The translations under genes were made by a program, and so were the position numbers. The notes under the pieces were generated by a model. It was given only the letters and a program-made list of their open reading frames with translations. It was not told where the DNA came from and searched no databases. A DNA stretch of 48,586 nucleotides, taken from Hominifimenecus microfluidus. Lineage in GTDB: Bacteria; Bacillota; Clostridia; Lachnospirales; Lachnospiraceae. Below, in pieces: positions 15,399 through 23,272 of the stretch (position 1 is its first letter; each line of letters starts with the position of its first letter). The stretch covers positions 1 to 48,586 of the forward strand of contig JAJEQR010000029.1 of the NCBI GenBank assembly GCA_020687485.1, in the 5' to 3' direction.

Positions 15399-17075
15399 AT
15401 GTCTACATATCGCGTAACTATTGGCAGTCAGACGATGGAAGTTTCGGAAGGGACTACCTACGAACAGCTCGCGAAGCAATCTCTTACGAACGCTGCGGAA
15501 GAAATCCCTGGCGACATCGTTCTTGTAAAAGTGAACGATAAGCTGCAGGAGCTTCCGAAAACCGTAAAAGAGGACTGCACAGTAAATTTCGTAACAACTG
15601 CGGAGCCGGAAGGTGCCAATTCTTACGAGCGCAGCATGCTTCTTCTGATCAATAAGGCGATCTACGACGTCGTGCCGCTTGAGAAAATCCATAAAGTCAC
15701 GGTGCGGTTTTCCCTGCGCCACGGACTTTATATCGAACCGGCCGGAGATTTCGCTGTGGACGAGGTATTCGTTTCCAGAGTGAAGAGCCGGATGCAGGAG
15801 CTTGTGGAGGAAGATCTTCCCATCGAGAAGATCAATGTTCATGTAGATGAGGCGATCCGTTTTTTCCACCGGGTAAAAATGTACGATAAGGAGAGATTGT
15901 TCCGCTATCGCCGCAGCTCACATGTCAATCTCTACAGTCTGGCCGGATTCAAGGATTACCACTATGGCTATATGGTGCCTTCGACCGGTTACCTGAAATA
16001 TTTTGACATCCTCCCCTATCAGGAAGGCCTTGCACTGATTCTTCCCCGGATGCAGACGCCGCGAACTGTGGATCCCTTCGACCGCCAGGACAAGCTGTTC
16101 CATGTCATGCAAGATTCCTACCGCTGGGGCGAGCAGATGGATCTGGAGACCGTCGGCGCGGTGAACGATATGATCTCCGCCGGACATCTGCAGGATCTGA
16201 TTCTCATCGCAGAGGCCCGTCAGGAGAAACAGATCGCGGATATCGCCGCTCAGATCGCGGAGCGACCGAATACCAAGTTTGTTATGATCGCTGGTCCTTC
16301 CTCCTCCGGAAAGACCAGCTTCTCTCACCGGCTGTCCATCCAGCTTCGCGCACGCGGACTCACGCCGCATCCGATTGCCGTGGACGATTATTTTGTGGAT
16401 CGGGAGCATACGCCCCGGGATGAGAAGGGAGAGTATGACTTCGAGACGATTCATTGCGTGGATATCGAGCAGTTTAACAACGACATGACGGATCTTCGGG
16501 AAGGAAAGACGGTGAAGATGCCGACCTTCGACTTTATTCAGGGACGCAGAGTCTACCAGAAGGGCAATATCCTTCATCTGGGGCCGAACGACATCCTTGT
16601 CATCGAGGGGATTCACTGCCTGAACGATGAGCTGTCGTATTCTCTTCCGCCGGAAAGCAAATTCCGCATCTATATCAGCGCACTGACACAGCTGAATATT
16701 GATGAGCACAACCGGATTCCTACGACGGATGGCCGTCTGATCCGCCGGATGGTGCGCGACGCGAGAACACGCGGAGCCAGCGCCCGCGATACCATCGCAA
16801 GATGGCCCTCCGTACGCCGCGGAGAGGAGAAGAATATCTTTCCGTATCAGGAGTCGGCGGACATTATGTTCAATTCGGCACTGATCTATGAATTCTCTGT
16901 GCTGAAGTCTTATGTGGAGCCTCTGCTCTACGGCATTCCGCAGGATGCGCCGGAGTATCAGGAGGCGAAGCGCCTTCTGAAGTTCTTCGATTATATCCTT
17001 CCGGTGGACAGCACGGCGGTACCGCAGAACTCTCTGCTGAAGGAATTTATCGGAGGAAGCTGCTTTAAGGTGTGA
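15399..17075 (+). CDS. TGS-domain nucleoside kinase (uridine kinase-like)
   Basis: The 558-residue protein has an N-terminal TGS-like domain (about 1-65). A ThrRS second-additional-domain-like region follows, with VRFSLRHGLYIEP and DEAIRFFHRVKMYDKERLF. The C-terminal phosphoribulokinase/uridine kinase domain has the Walker A motif GPSSSGKTSF (about 298-307), VDDYFVDREHTPRDEKGEYDFE and VIEGIHCLND. Clostridia usually annotate this fusion as a nucleoside kinase; the exact substrate is uncertain. ATG 15399 is chosen because GAGGAGG lies just upstream, and the in-frame extension to 15339 is Lys/Glu repeat without a start signal. It is the last gene before rnpB. Confidence 0.88.
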   Translation: MSTYRVTIGSQTMEVSEGTTYEQLAKQSLTNAAEEIPGDIVLVKVNDKLQELPKTVKEDCTVNFVTTAEPEGANSYERSMLLLINKAIYDVVPLEKIHKVTVRFSLRHGLYIEPAGDFAVDEVFVSRVKSRMQELVEEDLPIEKINVHVDEAIRFFHRVKMYDKERLFRYRRSSHVNLYSLAGFKDYHYGYMVPSTGYLKYFDILPYQEGLALILPRMQTPRTVDPFDRQDKLFHVMQDSYRWGEQMDLETVGAVNDMISAGHLQDLILIAEARQEKQIADIAAQIAERPNTKFVMIAGPSSSGKTSFSHRLSIQLRARGLTPHPIAVDDYFVDREHTPRDEKGEYDFETIHCVDIEQFNNDMTDLREGKTVKMPTFDFIQGRRVYQKGNILHLGPNDILVIEGIHCLNDELSYSLPPESKFRIYISALTQLNIDEHNRIPTTDGRLIRRMVRDARTRGASARDTIARWPSVRRGEEKNIFPYQESADIMFNSALIYEFSVLKSYVEPLLYGIPQDAPEYQEAKRLLKFFDYILPVDSTAVPQNSLLKEFIGGSCFKV

Positions 17076-17084
17076 TTCCGGCAC

Positions 17085-17113
17085 TTTACAAGACGGGAAA
17101 AATCTGCTATAAT
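17085..17113 (+). promoter_or_regulatory. rnpB promoter
   Basis: TTTACA (17085-17090), a 17-base spacer and a perfect TATAAT (17108-17113), 8 bases before the first RNase P RNA base pair. The -35 begins 10 bases after the kinase stop. Confidence 0.85.
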
Positions 17114-17120
17114 GCGTCAG

Positions 17121-17462
17121 GGTAACCGGGACAGGTGATCGCGGCTGCGCGAAAGCGCAGGTGAGGAAAGTCCGGGCTTCACAGGGCAGGATGCCGGATA
17201 ACGTCCGGTGGAGGTGACTCCCAGGCCAGTGCAACAGAAATAAACCGCCAGCGTAAGCTGGTAAGGGTGGAAAGGTAGTGTAAGAGACTACCGCCTCGAC
17301 GGTAACGGCGAGGGCACATGTAAACCCCATCCGAAGCAAGACCAAACAGAGAGCGTAAGGCGGCCCGTCTGCTCTCGGGTAGGTCGCTTGAATCTGGCGG
17401 CGACGTCAGATCTAGACAGATGATCATCCAACGACAGAACCCGGCTTATCGGCCCGGTTACC
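17121..17462 (+). ncRNA. rnpB: RNase P RNA, bacterial class A
   Basis: This is the catalytic RNA that removes 5' leaders from pre-tRNAs. Universal elements are in order: the P1 arm GGTAACCGGG (17121-17130) pairs with CCCGGTTACC (17453-17462). GAGGAAAGTCCGGGCTTC (from 17162) is followed by ACAGAAATAAACCGCC, GGTAAGGGTGGAAAGGT, and near the 3' end ATGATCATCC and ACAGAACCCGGCTTATCG. The presence of the P7-P11 and L8/L9-type segments and the ACAGAA-GGCTTATCGG tail indicate the ancestral A type. Ends are inferred from P1 pairing and may be off by a few bases. Confidence 0.95.
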
Positions 17463-17496
17463 TGAAAAATATGACTGCCAACACGGACATTACAAA

Positions 17497-17534
17497 AGAA
17501 AACCTGCAGACGAACTTCGTATGCAGGTTTTCTT
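17497..17534 (+). terminator. Intrinsic terminator after rnpB
   Basis: AAGAAAACCTGCA pairs perfectly with TGCAGGTTTTCTT across a short loop, with T-rich 3' arm. It is about 35 bases after rnpB. Confidence 0.85.
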
Positions 17535-17698
17535 GTACGCAGTTCTCTGCCAATGGCATAACCTGGAAAGGGTGGATTTTATACCAGGTTTTAACTATTC
17601 CTATAAATTTAAAATGATATTTTTAATGATATTCCGGTAACTCAGACGAAAAATGGTTAAAAATATGAAAAATAAGAAAAAAATTAACAAAATTGTCA
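17535..17698. other. AT-rich spacer without genes
   Basis: No coding frame or RNA recognised. There is one weak hairpin (AACCTGG/CCAGGTT around 17560-17590) and then AT-rich sequence leading into the promoter of the BlaI-type regulator. Confidence 0.5.
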
Positions 17699-17727
17699 TT
17701 GAAAAACAAAAACTGATGTGTTATACT
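17699..17727 (+). promoter_or_regulatory. Promoter of the BlaI/CopY-type regulator
   Basis: TTGAAA (17699-17704), a 17-base spacer and TATACT (17722-17727). The predicted start near 17734 leaves a leader of about 170 bases that contains the palindrome at 17793. Confidence 0.65.
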
Positions 17728-17792
17728 CGAATCCATGAATGAAACAAACTATTTCACTTTAAACGTGTAATTGAATGACATATTACAACCTA

Positions 17793-17814
17793 GATGTGTA
17801 GTTAACTACACATC
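17793..17814. promoter_or_regulatory. Perfect 22-bp palindrome, likely autoregulatory operator
   Basis: GATGTGTAGTT is followed directly by its exact reverse complement. It contains TGTAGTTAACTACA. BlaI/MecI/CopY repressors bind dyads rich in TACA and TGTA half-sites, and such a gene lies 92 bases downstream. Its position after the promoter suits a repressor roadblock. A 7-base or longer RNA hairpin is also possible. Confidence 0.6.
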
Positions 17815-17906
17815 GTGCTAAAAGCATAGAGAACGAGCTAAAGGACGAAGCGGTTTGTTTTATAATATTCCATTTTACTTAATACATTTAGGAAAGGAGA
17901 AAGATC

Positions 17907-18275
17907 GTGTCTTACGTAAAATTAACGGATTGTGAAGAACTGGTTATGAAATGTGTCTGGGATGCAGGAAAGGACCTGTCTCTGGTGGAGACTATGGCTT
18001 TGTTGAAGGACAACTATGGTAAGAACTGGAAGCGTCAGACGATCTCTACGTTTTTACTTCATTTGATCCAGAAGGGCTTTTTAACTTCGTATCGGGTAGG
18101 ACGTGTATTCTATTATCATCAGGAGATTGATCTGGAGAGCTTTCGCAGACAGCAAACCGAAGATTTCCTTAAGTTCTGGTATGATGGTTCCGTACAGACA
18201 CTGTTCTCAAACTTACAGGAACAGGGAATGCTGAAGGAAGAAGAAAAAGAGAATATTAAAAAGCTCCTCATGTGA
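17907..18275 (+). CDS. BlaI/MecI/CopY-family winged-helix repressor, orphan
   Basis: The 122-residue regulator has the family layout: LTDCEELVMKCVWDAGKDLS, a winged helix-turn-helix with WKRQTISTFLLHLIQKGFLTSYRVGRVFYYHQE, and a C-terminal dimerisation helix. Members repress beta-lactamase, copper or other genes and are inactivated by a BlaR-type protease or by metal. No BlaR/MecR sensor or copper gene lies next to it, so the signal is unknown. The CopY Cys-x-Cys tail is absent. Start GTG 17907 follows AAAGGAGAAAGATC. It is likely autoregulated through the palindrome at 17793. Confidence 0.85.
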   Translation: MSYVKLTDCEELVMKCVWDAGKDLSLVETMALLKDNYGKNWKRQTISTFLLHLIQKGFLTSYRVGRVFYYHQEIDLESFRRQQTEDFLKFWYDGSVQTLFSNLQEQGMLKEEEKENIKKLLM

Positions 18276-18282
18276 GCTTGAT

Positions 18283-18311
18283 AAAAAGTCACCGTTCCGG
18301 TGACTTTTTTT
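18283..18311 (+). terminator. Terminator of the BlaI-type gene
   Basis: AAAAAGTCACCG-TT-CGGTGACTTTTTT is a near-perfect hairpin with T run, beginning 8 bases after the stop codon. Confidence 0.9.
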
Positions 18312-18387
18312 ATTGCAAGAAACGAAAGCCCCATGCGATAGAACATGAGGCTTTCAAAAAGGAGAAGGCAGGCTGCTTGAATACAAA

Positions 18388-18474
18388 AAAGGCACTTCCG
18401 GAATTCCGAAAGCGCCTTTGCTTTGTATGTGTGTATCATACAACACGCCTGTGGGTTTGTCAAGCGCTTTTTTT
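18388..18474 (+). promoter_or_regulatory. Overlapping hairpins: candidate antiterminator/terminator upstream of glnA
   Basis: Hairpin one is AAAGGC.CTT.CGG-AATT-CCG.AAG.GCCTTT (18388-18419). Its 3' arm contains AAAGCGC (18409-18415), which can instead pair with GCGCTTT (18464-18470). That alternative encloses an inner TGTATG/CATACA hairpin and is followed by seven T (18468-18474), a terminator shape. The two folds exclude each other. The sequence lies before the glnA promoter at 18494, so it acts on glnA only if a transcript begins further upstream. Confidence 0.4.
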
Positions 18475-18493
18475 GAATTCGACAAAATTTTTG

Positions 18494-18522
18494 TTGACAA
18501 AATGCAAGTAAAACTTTAGAAT
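18494..18522 (+). promoter_or_regulatory. glnA promoter
   Basis: Perfect TTGACA (18494-18499), 17-base spacer and TAGAAT (18517-18522). The leader to glnA would be about 55 bases, too short for a two-hexaloop ANTAR target plus terminator. Confidence 0.8.
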
Positions 18523-18583
18523 ACATAGTTGTATCTTAAAAAAGTTAAGTTTCTAAAGTTTACGATAAAAAAGGAGGGTAGAT

Positions 18584-19816
18584 ATGCTTTATACTGAAGA
18601 AGATGTGGCGGATTATCTGCGGGAGAATGACGTAAAGTTTGTATGCCTGTCTTTCTGCGATGCGCTGGGTGTTCAGAAGAATATCTCGATCATGACTTCC
18701 GAGCTGCACCGGGCGTTTACGACGGGGATCTCGTTTGACGCATCGGCGATCCGGGGGTTCTGCGAGATCGACGAATCCGATCTCTTCCTAGTGCCGGATC
18801 CGGCGACGATGGCGCTGCTTCCCTGGCGGCCGTCGCACGGGCGCGTGGTACGGTTCTTTTGCAATATCTGTTATCCGGATAGTCGGCCGTTCGAACTGGA
18901 CAGCCGGCTGATCCTGCAGCAGGCTGTGAACCGGGCACGGAAGATGGGGATTCGAAGCAGCTTCGGCGCAGAGTGTGAGTTTTATCTTTTCGGACTGGAT
19001 GAGAATGGGAATTCGACTGGTACGCCGGCGGATCAAGCCGGGTATATGGACACTTCGCCGTATGACCGCGGTGAGAACGTCCGCCGTGAGATCTGCCTGA
19101 CACTGGAGGAGATGGGACTGCAGCCGGAGAGTTCTCACCACGAAGAGGGCCCCGGACAGAATGAGATCGACTTCAAGTACAGCAATGCTGTTACCAGCGC
19201 GGATCATGTGATGACATTCAAATCGGTGGTGGAGACGGTCGCTTCCCGCAACGGATACCACGCCTCCTTTCGTCCAAAGCCGATCCTGAATGCGGCGGGG
19301 AACGGATTTCATATCAATATGTCGGCGCGTCATCTGGGAGAAGAAGCGCCGGATCCGAAACTGAAGCAGGCATTTATGGCAGGAATCATGAAGTACGTGC
19401 GTGAGATCACGATATTCCTGAATCCATCCAGGGAATCCTATCTGCGGCTGGGCAGTTTTAAGGCTCCTGGGTATGTTACCTGGTCGAATCAGAACCGCTC
19501 GCAGCTGATCCGGATTCCGGCAGGCACCGGAGAATACGACCGGATTGAGCTTCGTTCCGCGGACTGCCTCTCGAACCCGTATCTGGCGTATGCGATCCTT
19601 CTGCACGCGGGACTTGACGGTATCGAGCAGGATCTGTTGCCGCCGCCTCCAACCGACCGCAACCTGTATCAGGCTTCCGCTGAGGAAGTGCGCGGGATTC
19701 CGCAGCTGCCCGGCAGTCTGGAAGAGGCTGTGGAACTGATGGAAACCAGTGAATTTGTACGCAGAATCCTGCCGGAGCGGGTGCGCCAGGCCTACCGGGA
19801 CGCGGAACATCTGTAA
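18584..19816 (+). CDS. glnA: Glutamine synthetase, short divergent GSI-type
   Basis: The enzyme joins glutamate and ammonia with ATP to make glutamine. The 410-residue protein is shorter than the usual 440-470. Conserved parts are the beta-grasp N-terminus (FVCLSFCDALGVQKNI), FDASAIRGF, the metal site GAECEFYLF, EEGPGQNEIDFKY, the ATP region GNGFHINMSA, and the C-terminal RIPAGTGEYDRIELRSADCLSNPYLAYAIL. Several positions differ from textbook GSI (for example AECEF for PEPEF), so gamma-glutamylation of another amine cannot be excluded. A strong ribosome binding site, AAAAGGAGGG, precedes ATG 18584. An ANTAR regulator gene follows 18 bases later, an arrangement seen in clostridia. Confidence 0.85.
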   Translation: MLYTEEDVADYLRENDVKFVCLSFCDALGVQKNISIMTSELHRAFTTGISFDASAIRGFCEIDESDLFLVPDPATMALLPWRPSHGRVVRFFCNICYPDSRPFELDSRLILQQAVNRARKMGIRSSFGAECEFYLFGLDENGNSTGTPADQAGYMDTSPYDRGENVRREICLTLEEMGLQPESSHHEEGPGQNEIDFKYSNAVTSADHVMTFKSVVETVASRNGYHASFRPKPILNAAGNGFHINMSARHLGEEAPDPKLKQAFMAGIMKYVREITIFLNPSRESYLRLGSFKAPGYVTWSNQNRSQLIRIPAGTGEYDRIELRSADCLSNPYLAYAILLHAGLDGIEQDLLPPPPTDRNLYQASAEEVRGIPQLPGSLEEAVELMETSEFVRRILPERVRQAYRDAEHL

Positions 19817-19834
19817 TCCGGCGGAGGAGAAGGT

Positions 19835-20422
19835 ATGCGCGGAGAAAGGGAACCGATTCAGGTCGCAATCGTATCCAGTTCGGAGAAGAGCGCGGCGGCG
19901 TTAAATACACTGCTTTCCGGCCACGGCTTCGGTACGCCGACGGTCGTGCGCACGGGCGGCGAGATTCGTCGGAATCTTACCGGATTTCCATACGATATGG
20001 TGATCATTAACACGCCGCTTTCTGATGAATACGGTCATGAATTGGCCATGGATCTGATACAGGGAACAACAGCAGAAGTTCTTCTGCTGGTTAAGAACGA
20101 CTCTTTCGGCAATGTGTATGACGAGGTGAGCGCTTACGGGGTACTGACCGTACCGAAGCCGATTCCGCCGCAGCTGTTCGATCAGAGCATCTGCCTGGCT
20201 GTCTCATCCAGACAACGGAGAATGCGCGTTGAGAAAGAGAATACGAAACTGAAAAAGAAATTAGAGGAACTCCGCCTGGTGGATCGGGCCAAATGTATGT
20301 TGATCGCATACGAGGGTATGAGCGAGACACAGGCGCACCGTCATATAGAGAAACAGGCAATGGACACACGGAGTACAAGAAAAGCCGTGGCAGAACATAT
20401 TTTAAGAGCCTACGATGGCTGA
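19835..20422 (+). CDS. ANTAR-domain response-regulator-like antiterminator
   Basis: The 195-residue protein has an N-terminal receiver-like domain (about 1-120, with VAIVSSSEKSAAALNTLL and DMVIINTPLSDEYGHELA). A coiled coil follows (about 125-148), then a C-terminal ANTAR domain (about 148-195) with CMLIAYEGMSETQAHRHIEKQAMDTRSTR kept in family order. ANTAR proteins bind paired hexaloop RNA hairpins and prevent termination, mostly in nitrogen genes. The usual phosphoacceptor Asp is not obvious: the segment reads MVIINTPL where VLLDxxMP is expected, so control may be by a ligand or partner. It sits between glnA and purF, both in glutamine metabolism. Confidence 0.88.
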   Translation: MRGEREPIQVAIVSSSEKSAAALNTLLSGHGFGTPTVVRTGGEIRRNLTGFPYDMVIINTPLSDEYGHELAMDLIQGTTAEVLLLVKNDSFGNVYDEVSAYGVLTVPKPIPPQLFDQSICLAVSSRQRRMRVEKENTKLKKKLEELRLVDRAKCMLIAYEGMSETQAHRHIEKQAMDTRSTRKAVAEHILRAYDG

Positions 20423-20436
20423 GACGGGGGGAGAAG

Positions 20437-21834
20437 ATGATGAAAATGTTGCAGGATGACAAACTTCATGAGGAATGTGCAGTATTCGGCGCGTCCGTAT
20501 CCAACGGAGAAGCGGCCGGTATTACGTACAACGCGCTGCTGGCGATGCAGCACCGCGGTCAGGAGGGCGCCGGAATCGCCGTGGCCAGAGGACATGCGCT
20601 GGTTTGCCACAAGGCCAGAGGTCTGGTCAGCGAGGTGTTCCCGAAGGAAGTTATGGAGGAGCTTCCGGCCAGTAATCTGGCGGTCGGTCATGTTCGATAT
20701 TCCACGACAGGAGCGAATACGATCAACAATGTGCAGCCGTTTGTGACAGAATATCTGACAGGACGCATTGCCACAGTACACAACGGAAATGTAACGAATG
20801 TGGATAAGATCCGCAAGAACCTGGAGTATCTTGGCGTGGATTTTGAAGCGACCAGCGATACGGAGATTATCTCCGCGCTGATTGCCTACAAGACAATGAG
20901 AGGTGGAGATCTGGTCGAAGGCGTGATTGATGCGACCAGTCAGCTGGTCGGTGCGTTCTCCCTGATTGTTCTCACCGGAGATCAGCGCCTGATCGCCGTG
21001 CGCGATCCCAACGGTTACCGTCCGCTCTGCATCGGCAGAAATGAGTATGGCATGGTTGTCGCTTCGGAGACCTGCGCGCTGGACAGCTGTGGCTTCCAGT
21101 TCGTCCGGGATGTGGAGCCCGGTGAAGTTGTTGTCATCGAGAACGGCGAGATTACATTCAGCGAGGTCTGCCTGAAGAGTGACAGTCAGGGACTGTGTGT
21201 CTTTGAATTCGTCTATTTCGCAAGACCGGATTCCGTGATCGACGGGCAGAGCGTCTATGAAGCGCGGATTAATATGGGCAAGATCCTGGCCCGGGAGCAT
21301 CCGGTGGAGGCCGATGTCGTATGCGGAGCGCCGGACAGCGGACTGGACGCCGCGATGGGATACGCGTTGGAGAGCGGACTGCCCTATGTCACCGGCTTCG
21401 TGAAGAACCGATATATCGGTCGAAGCTTTATTTTCCCGTCCCAGGCACAGCGGGAGAATGCCGTAAAGATGAAGATGAACCCTCTGCGCTCCACGCTGGA
21501 GGGCAAGCGGGTTGTGCTGGTCGATGACTCCATTGTTCGCGGAACGACGAGTGCGCTTGTAATACAGAACCTTAGAAATGCCGGAGCCACCGAAGTTCAT
21601 GTACGCATTTCTTCACCGCCTTTCCTTCATTCCTGCTATTATGGAACGGATGTTGCCAGCGAGGAGAACCTGATTGCCAATCAGATCAGCCTGGAGGAGA
21701 TCCGGGAGAAGATCGGTGCCGATTCTCTTGGCTATATCAGCATTGAAGGATTAAAAGAAGCCTGCGGCAACTGTCGTCTGCCTTTCTGCACCGGCTGTTT
21801 CAACGGCGAGTACAGCACAAAGAAAGAACAGTAG
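20437..21834 (+). CDS. purF: Amidophosphoribosyltransferase
   Basis: PurF catalyses the first step of purine synthesis, using glutamine to convert PRPP to phosphoribosylamine. The 465-residue protein starts at ATG 20437 behind GGGGGAG. A short propeptide precedes the N-terminal nucleophile Cys14 in HEECAVFG. The Ntn glutaminase domain has MQHRGQEGAGIA and VGHVRYSTTG. The PRTase domain has the PRPP loop VVLVDDSIVRGTTS. The late cysteines CGNCRLPFCTGCF fit the iron-sulfur form known from Bacillus. It follows the ANTAR gene by 14 bases. The frame is open upstream to 20293 inside the ANTAR gene, but that part is not expected to be translated. Confidence 0.96.
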   Translation: MMKMLQDDKLHEECAVFGASVSNGEAAGITYNALLAMQHRGQEGAGIAVARGHALVCHKARGLVSEVFPKEVMEELPASNLAVGHVRYSTTGANTINNVQPFVTEYLTGRIATVHNGNVTNVDKIRKNLEYLGVDFEATSDTEIISALIAYKTMRGGDLVEGVIDATSQLVGAFSLIVLTGDQRLIAVRDPNGYRPLCIGRNEYGMVVASETCALDSCGFQFVRDVEPGEVVVIENGEITFSEVCLKSDSQGLCVFEFVYFARPDSVIDGQSVYEARINMGKILAREHPVEADVVCGAPDSGLDAAMGYALESGLPYVTGFVKNRYIGRSFIFPSQAQRENAVKMKMNPLRSTLEGKRVVLVDDSIVRGTTSALVIQNLRNAGATEVHVRISSPPFLHSCYYGTDVASEENLIANQISLEEIREKIGADSLGYISIEGLKEACGNCRLPFCTGCFNGEYSTKKEQ

Positions 21835-21897
21835 GGAATCAAATCAATATAAATGGAACCCATGAAACCTGCCAATATTTTCTGAAAGGACAAAAGC

Positions 21898-23079
21898 ATG
21901 AAGATCAACGAACATTACCTGGAACTGGAAGACAGCTATTTATTCTCAACGGTTGCCAGAAAGCAGCGGGAGTATCAGCAGGCGCATCCGGAGAAAAAAG
22001 TCATTCGGCTGAGTATCGGCGATGTAACGCTTCCTCTGGCGCCGGTTGTTATCAAGGCGATGGAAGATGCGGTAAAAGAGATGGGAAGCAAGGCGACCTT
22101 CCGCGGATACGGTCCGGAACAGGGCTACGATTTCCTGCGGGAGGCCGTGCAGGCATATTATCAGGGACACGGTGTATCTCTGGATGTGGATGAGATCTTT
22201 ATCAGTGACGGCGCGAAGAGCGATCTGGGAAATCTGCTGGATATCTTTTCTCTGGACAACACGGTTATGATCCCTAATCCGGTTTATCCGGTCTACCAGG
22301 ATACTAATATCATGCTGGGACGTCAGGTGATTTACGCCGAAGCCGGTGAGGAGAACGGATTCCTTCCGCTTCCGGATCCGGCGGTAAAGGCGGATATCGT
22401 CTATCTGTGCTCTCCGAATAATCCGACCGGAGCGGTATACAGCAGAGAACAGCTGGCGGCATGGGTGGATTATGCGAAGAAGAACGATGCAGTCATCCTC
22501 TACGACGCGGCATATGAGTGCTTTATCCGTGACGATGAAACTCCTCACAGCATCTTCGAGATCGAAGGCGCCAAAGAGTGTGCGATCGAAGTGTGCTCCT
22601 TCTCAAAGACGGCAGGCTTCACCGGAACTCGCTGCGGTTATACGGTTGTTCCGATGGCGCTGGTGTCCGGCGGAACACCGCTGAACCACCTGTGGCTGCG
22701 CCGTCAGACGACGAAGTTCAACGGCGTTCCCTATATTGTACAGCGCGGCGCGGCAGCTGTATTCACGGAGGAGGGGCAGATGCAGGTACGTGAAGCAGTG
22801 GATTACTATCGTGAGAATGCGAAGATCATGGTAGATGGTATGAAGAAGATGGGCATCTGGTTCACTGGCGGCGTCAACTCTCCCTATATCTGGATGAAGT
22901 GCCCCGGCGGACGCACCTCCTGGGAATTCTTCGACTATCTCCTGGAGAATGCGGGCGTTGTAGGAACCCCCGGCAGCGGCTTCGGCAGAAATGGAGAAGG
23001 CTATTTCCGGCTGACCGCATTTGGTGACCAGGCAGAGACCAGAGAAGCCATGGAGCGCATGATCGCACTGCTGTCGTAG
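21898..23079 (+). CDS. dapL: LL-diaminopimelate aminotransferase
   Basis: DapL converts tetrahydrodipicolinate directly to LL-diaminopimelate with glutamate as donor, a shortcut in lysine and peptidoglycan synthesis. The 393-residue fold-type I aminotransferase has IRLSIGDVTLPL, FRGYGPEQGYDFLREA, the PLP-contact segments CSPNNPTGAVY and YDAAYECFI, and the Schiff-base lysine Lys237 in SFSKTAGFTGTRCGY. The length and these motifs match the DapL1 group. Start ATG 21898 follows GAAAGGACAAAAGC. No terminator is visible between purF and dapL, so they may be co-transcribed. Confidence 0.95.
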   Translation: MKINEHYLELEDSYLFSTVARKQREYQQAHPEKKVIRLSIGDVTLPLAPVVIKAMEDAVKEMGSKATFRGYGPEQGYDFLREAVQAYYQGHGVSLDVDEIFISDGAKSDLGNLLDIFSLDNTVMIPNPVYPVYQDTNIMLGRQVIYAEAGEENGFLPLPDPAVKADIVYLCSPNNPTGAVYSREQLAAWVDYAKKNDAVILYDAAYECFIRDDETPHSIFEIEGAKECAIEVCSFSKTAGFTGTRCGYTVVPMALVSGGTPLNHLWLRRQTTKFNGVPYIVQRGAAAVFTEEGQMQVREAVDYYRENAKIMVDGMKKMGIWFTGGVNSPYIWMKCPGGRTSWEFFDYLLENAGVVGTPGSGFGRNGEGYFRLTAFGDQAETREAMERMIALLS

Positions 23080-23162
23080 ATCGACAATTTTGTAACTCTT
23101 TCAGAGCCACAGCTCGATTCCGTTTGCGCTACATATTTTACAAAATGTTCACGAATCCTGTG

Positions 23163-23191
23163 TTGACGATGAACGTAAGAACTGATATACT
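23163..23191 (+). promoter_or_regulatory. Promoter of the NlpC/P60 gene
   Basis: TTGACG (23163-23168), 17-base spacer and TATACT (23186-23191), with an untranslated leader of about 75 bases ending in CAGGAGG before ATG 23273. Confidence 0.8.
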
Positions 23192-23272
23192 TTAAAGTAT
23201 ATGATGTGTATAGGTCTAACATTTTGTTAGTAGGTTTTACAAGGGCGTTCTGTCACCCGTTCAGGAGGATCA

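Noticed and set aside
18272-18511. 79-codon open frame after the BlaI-type gene
   Set aside because: It runs through a strong terminator and stacked hairpins and has no ribosome binding site.
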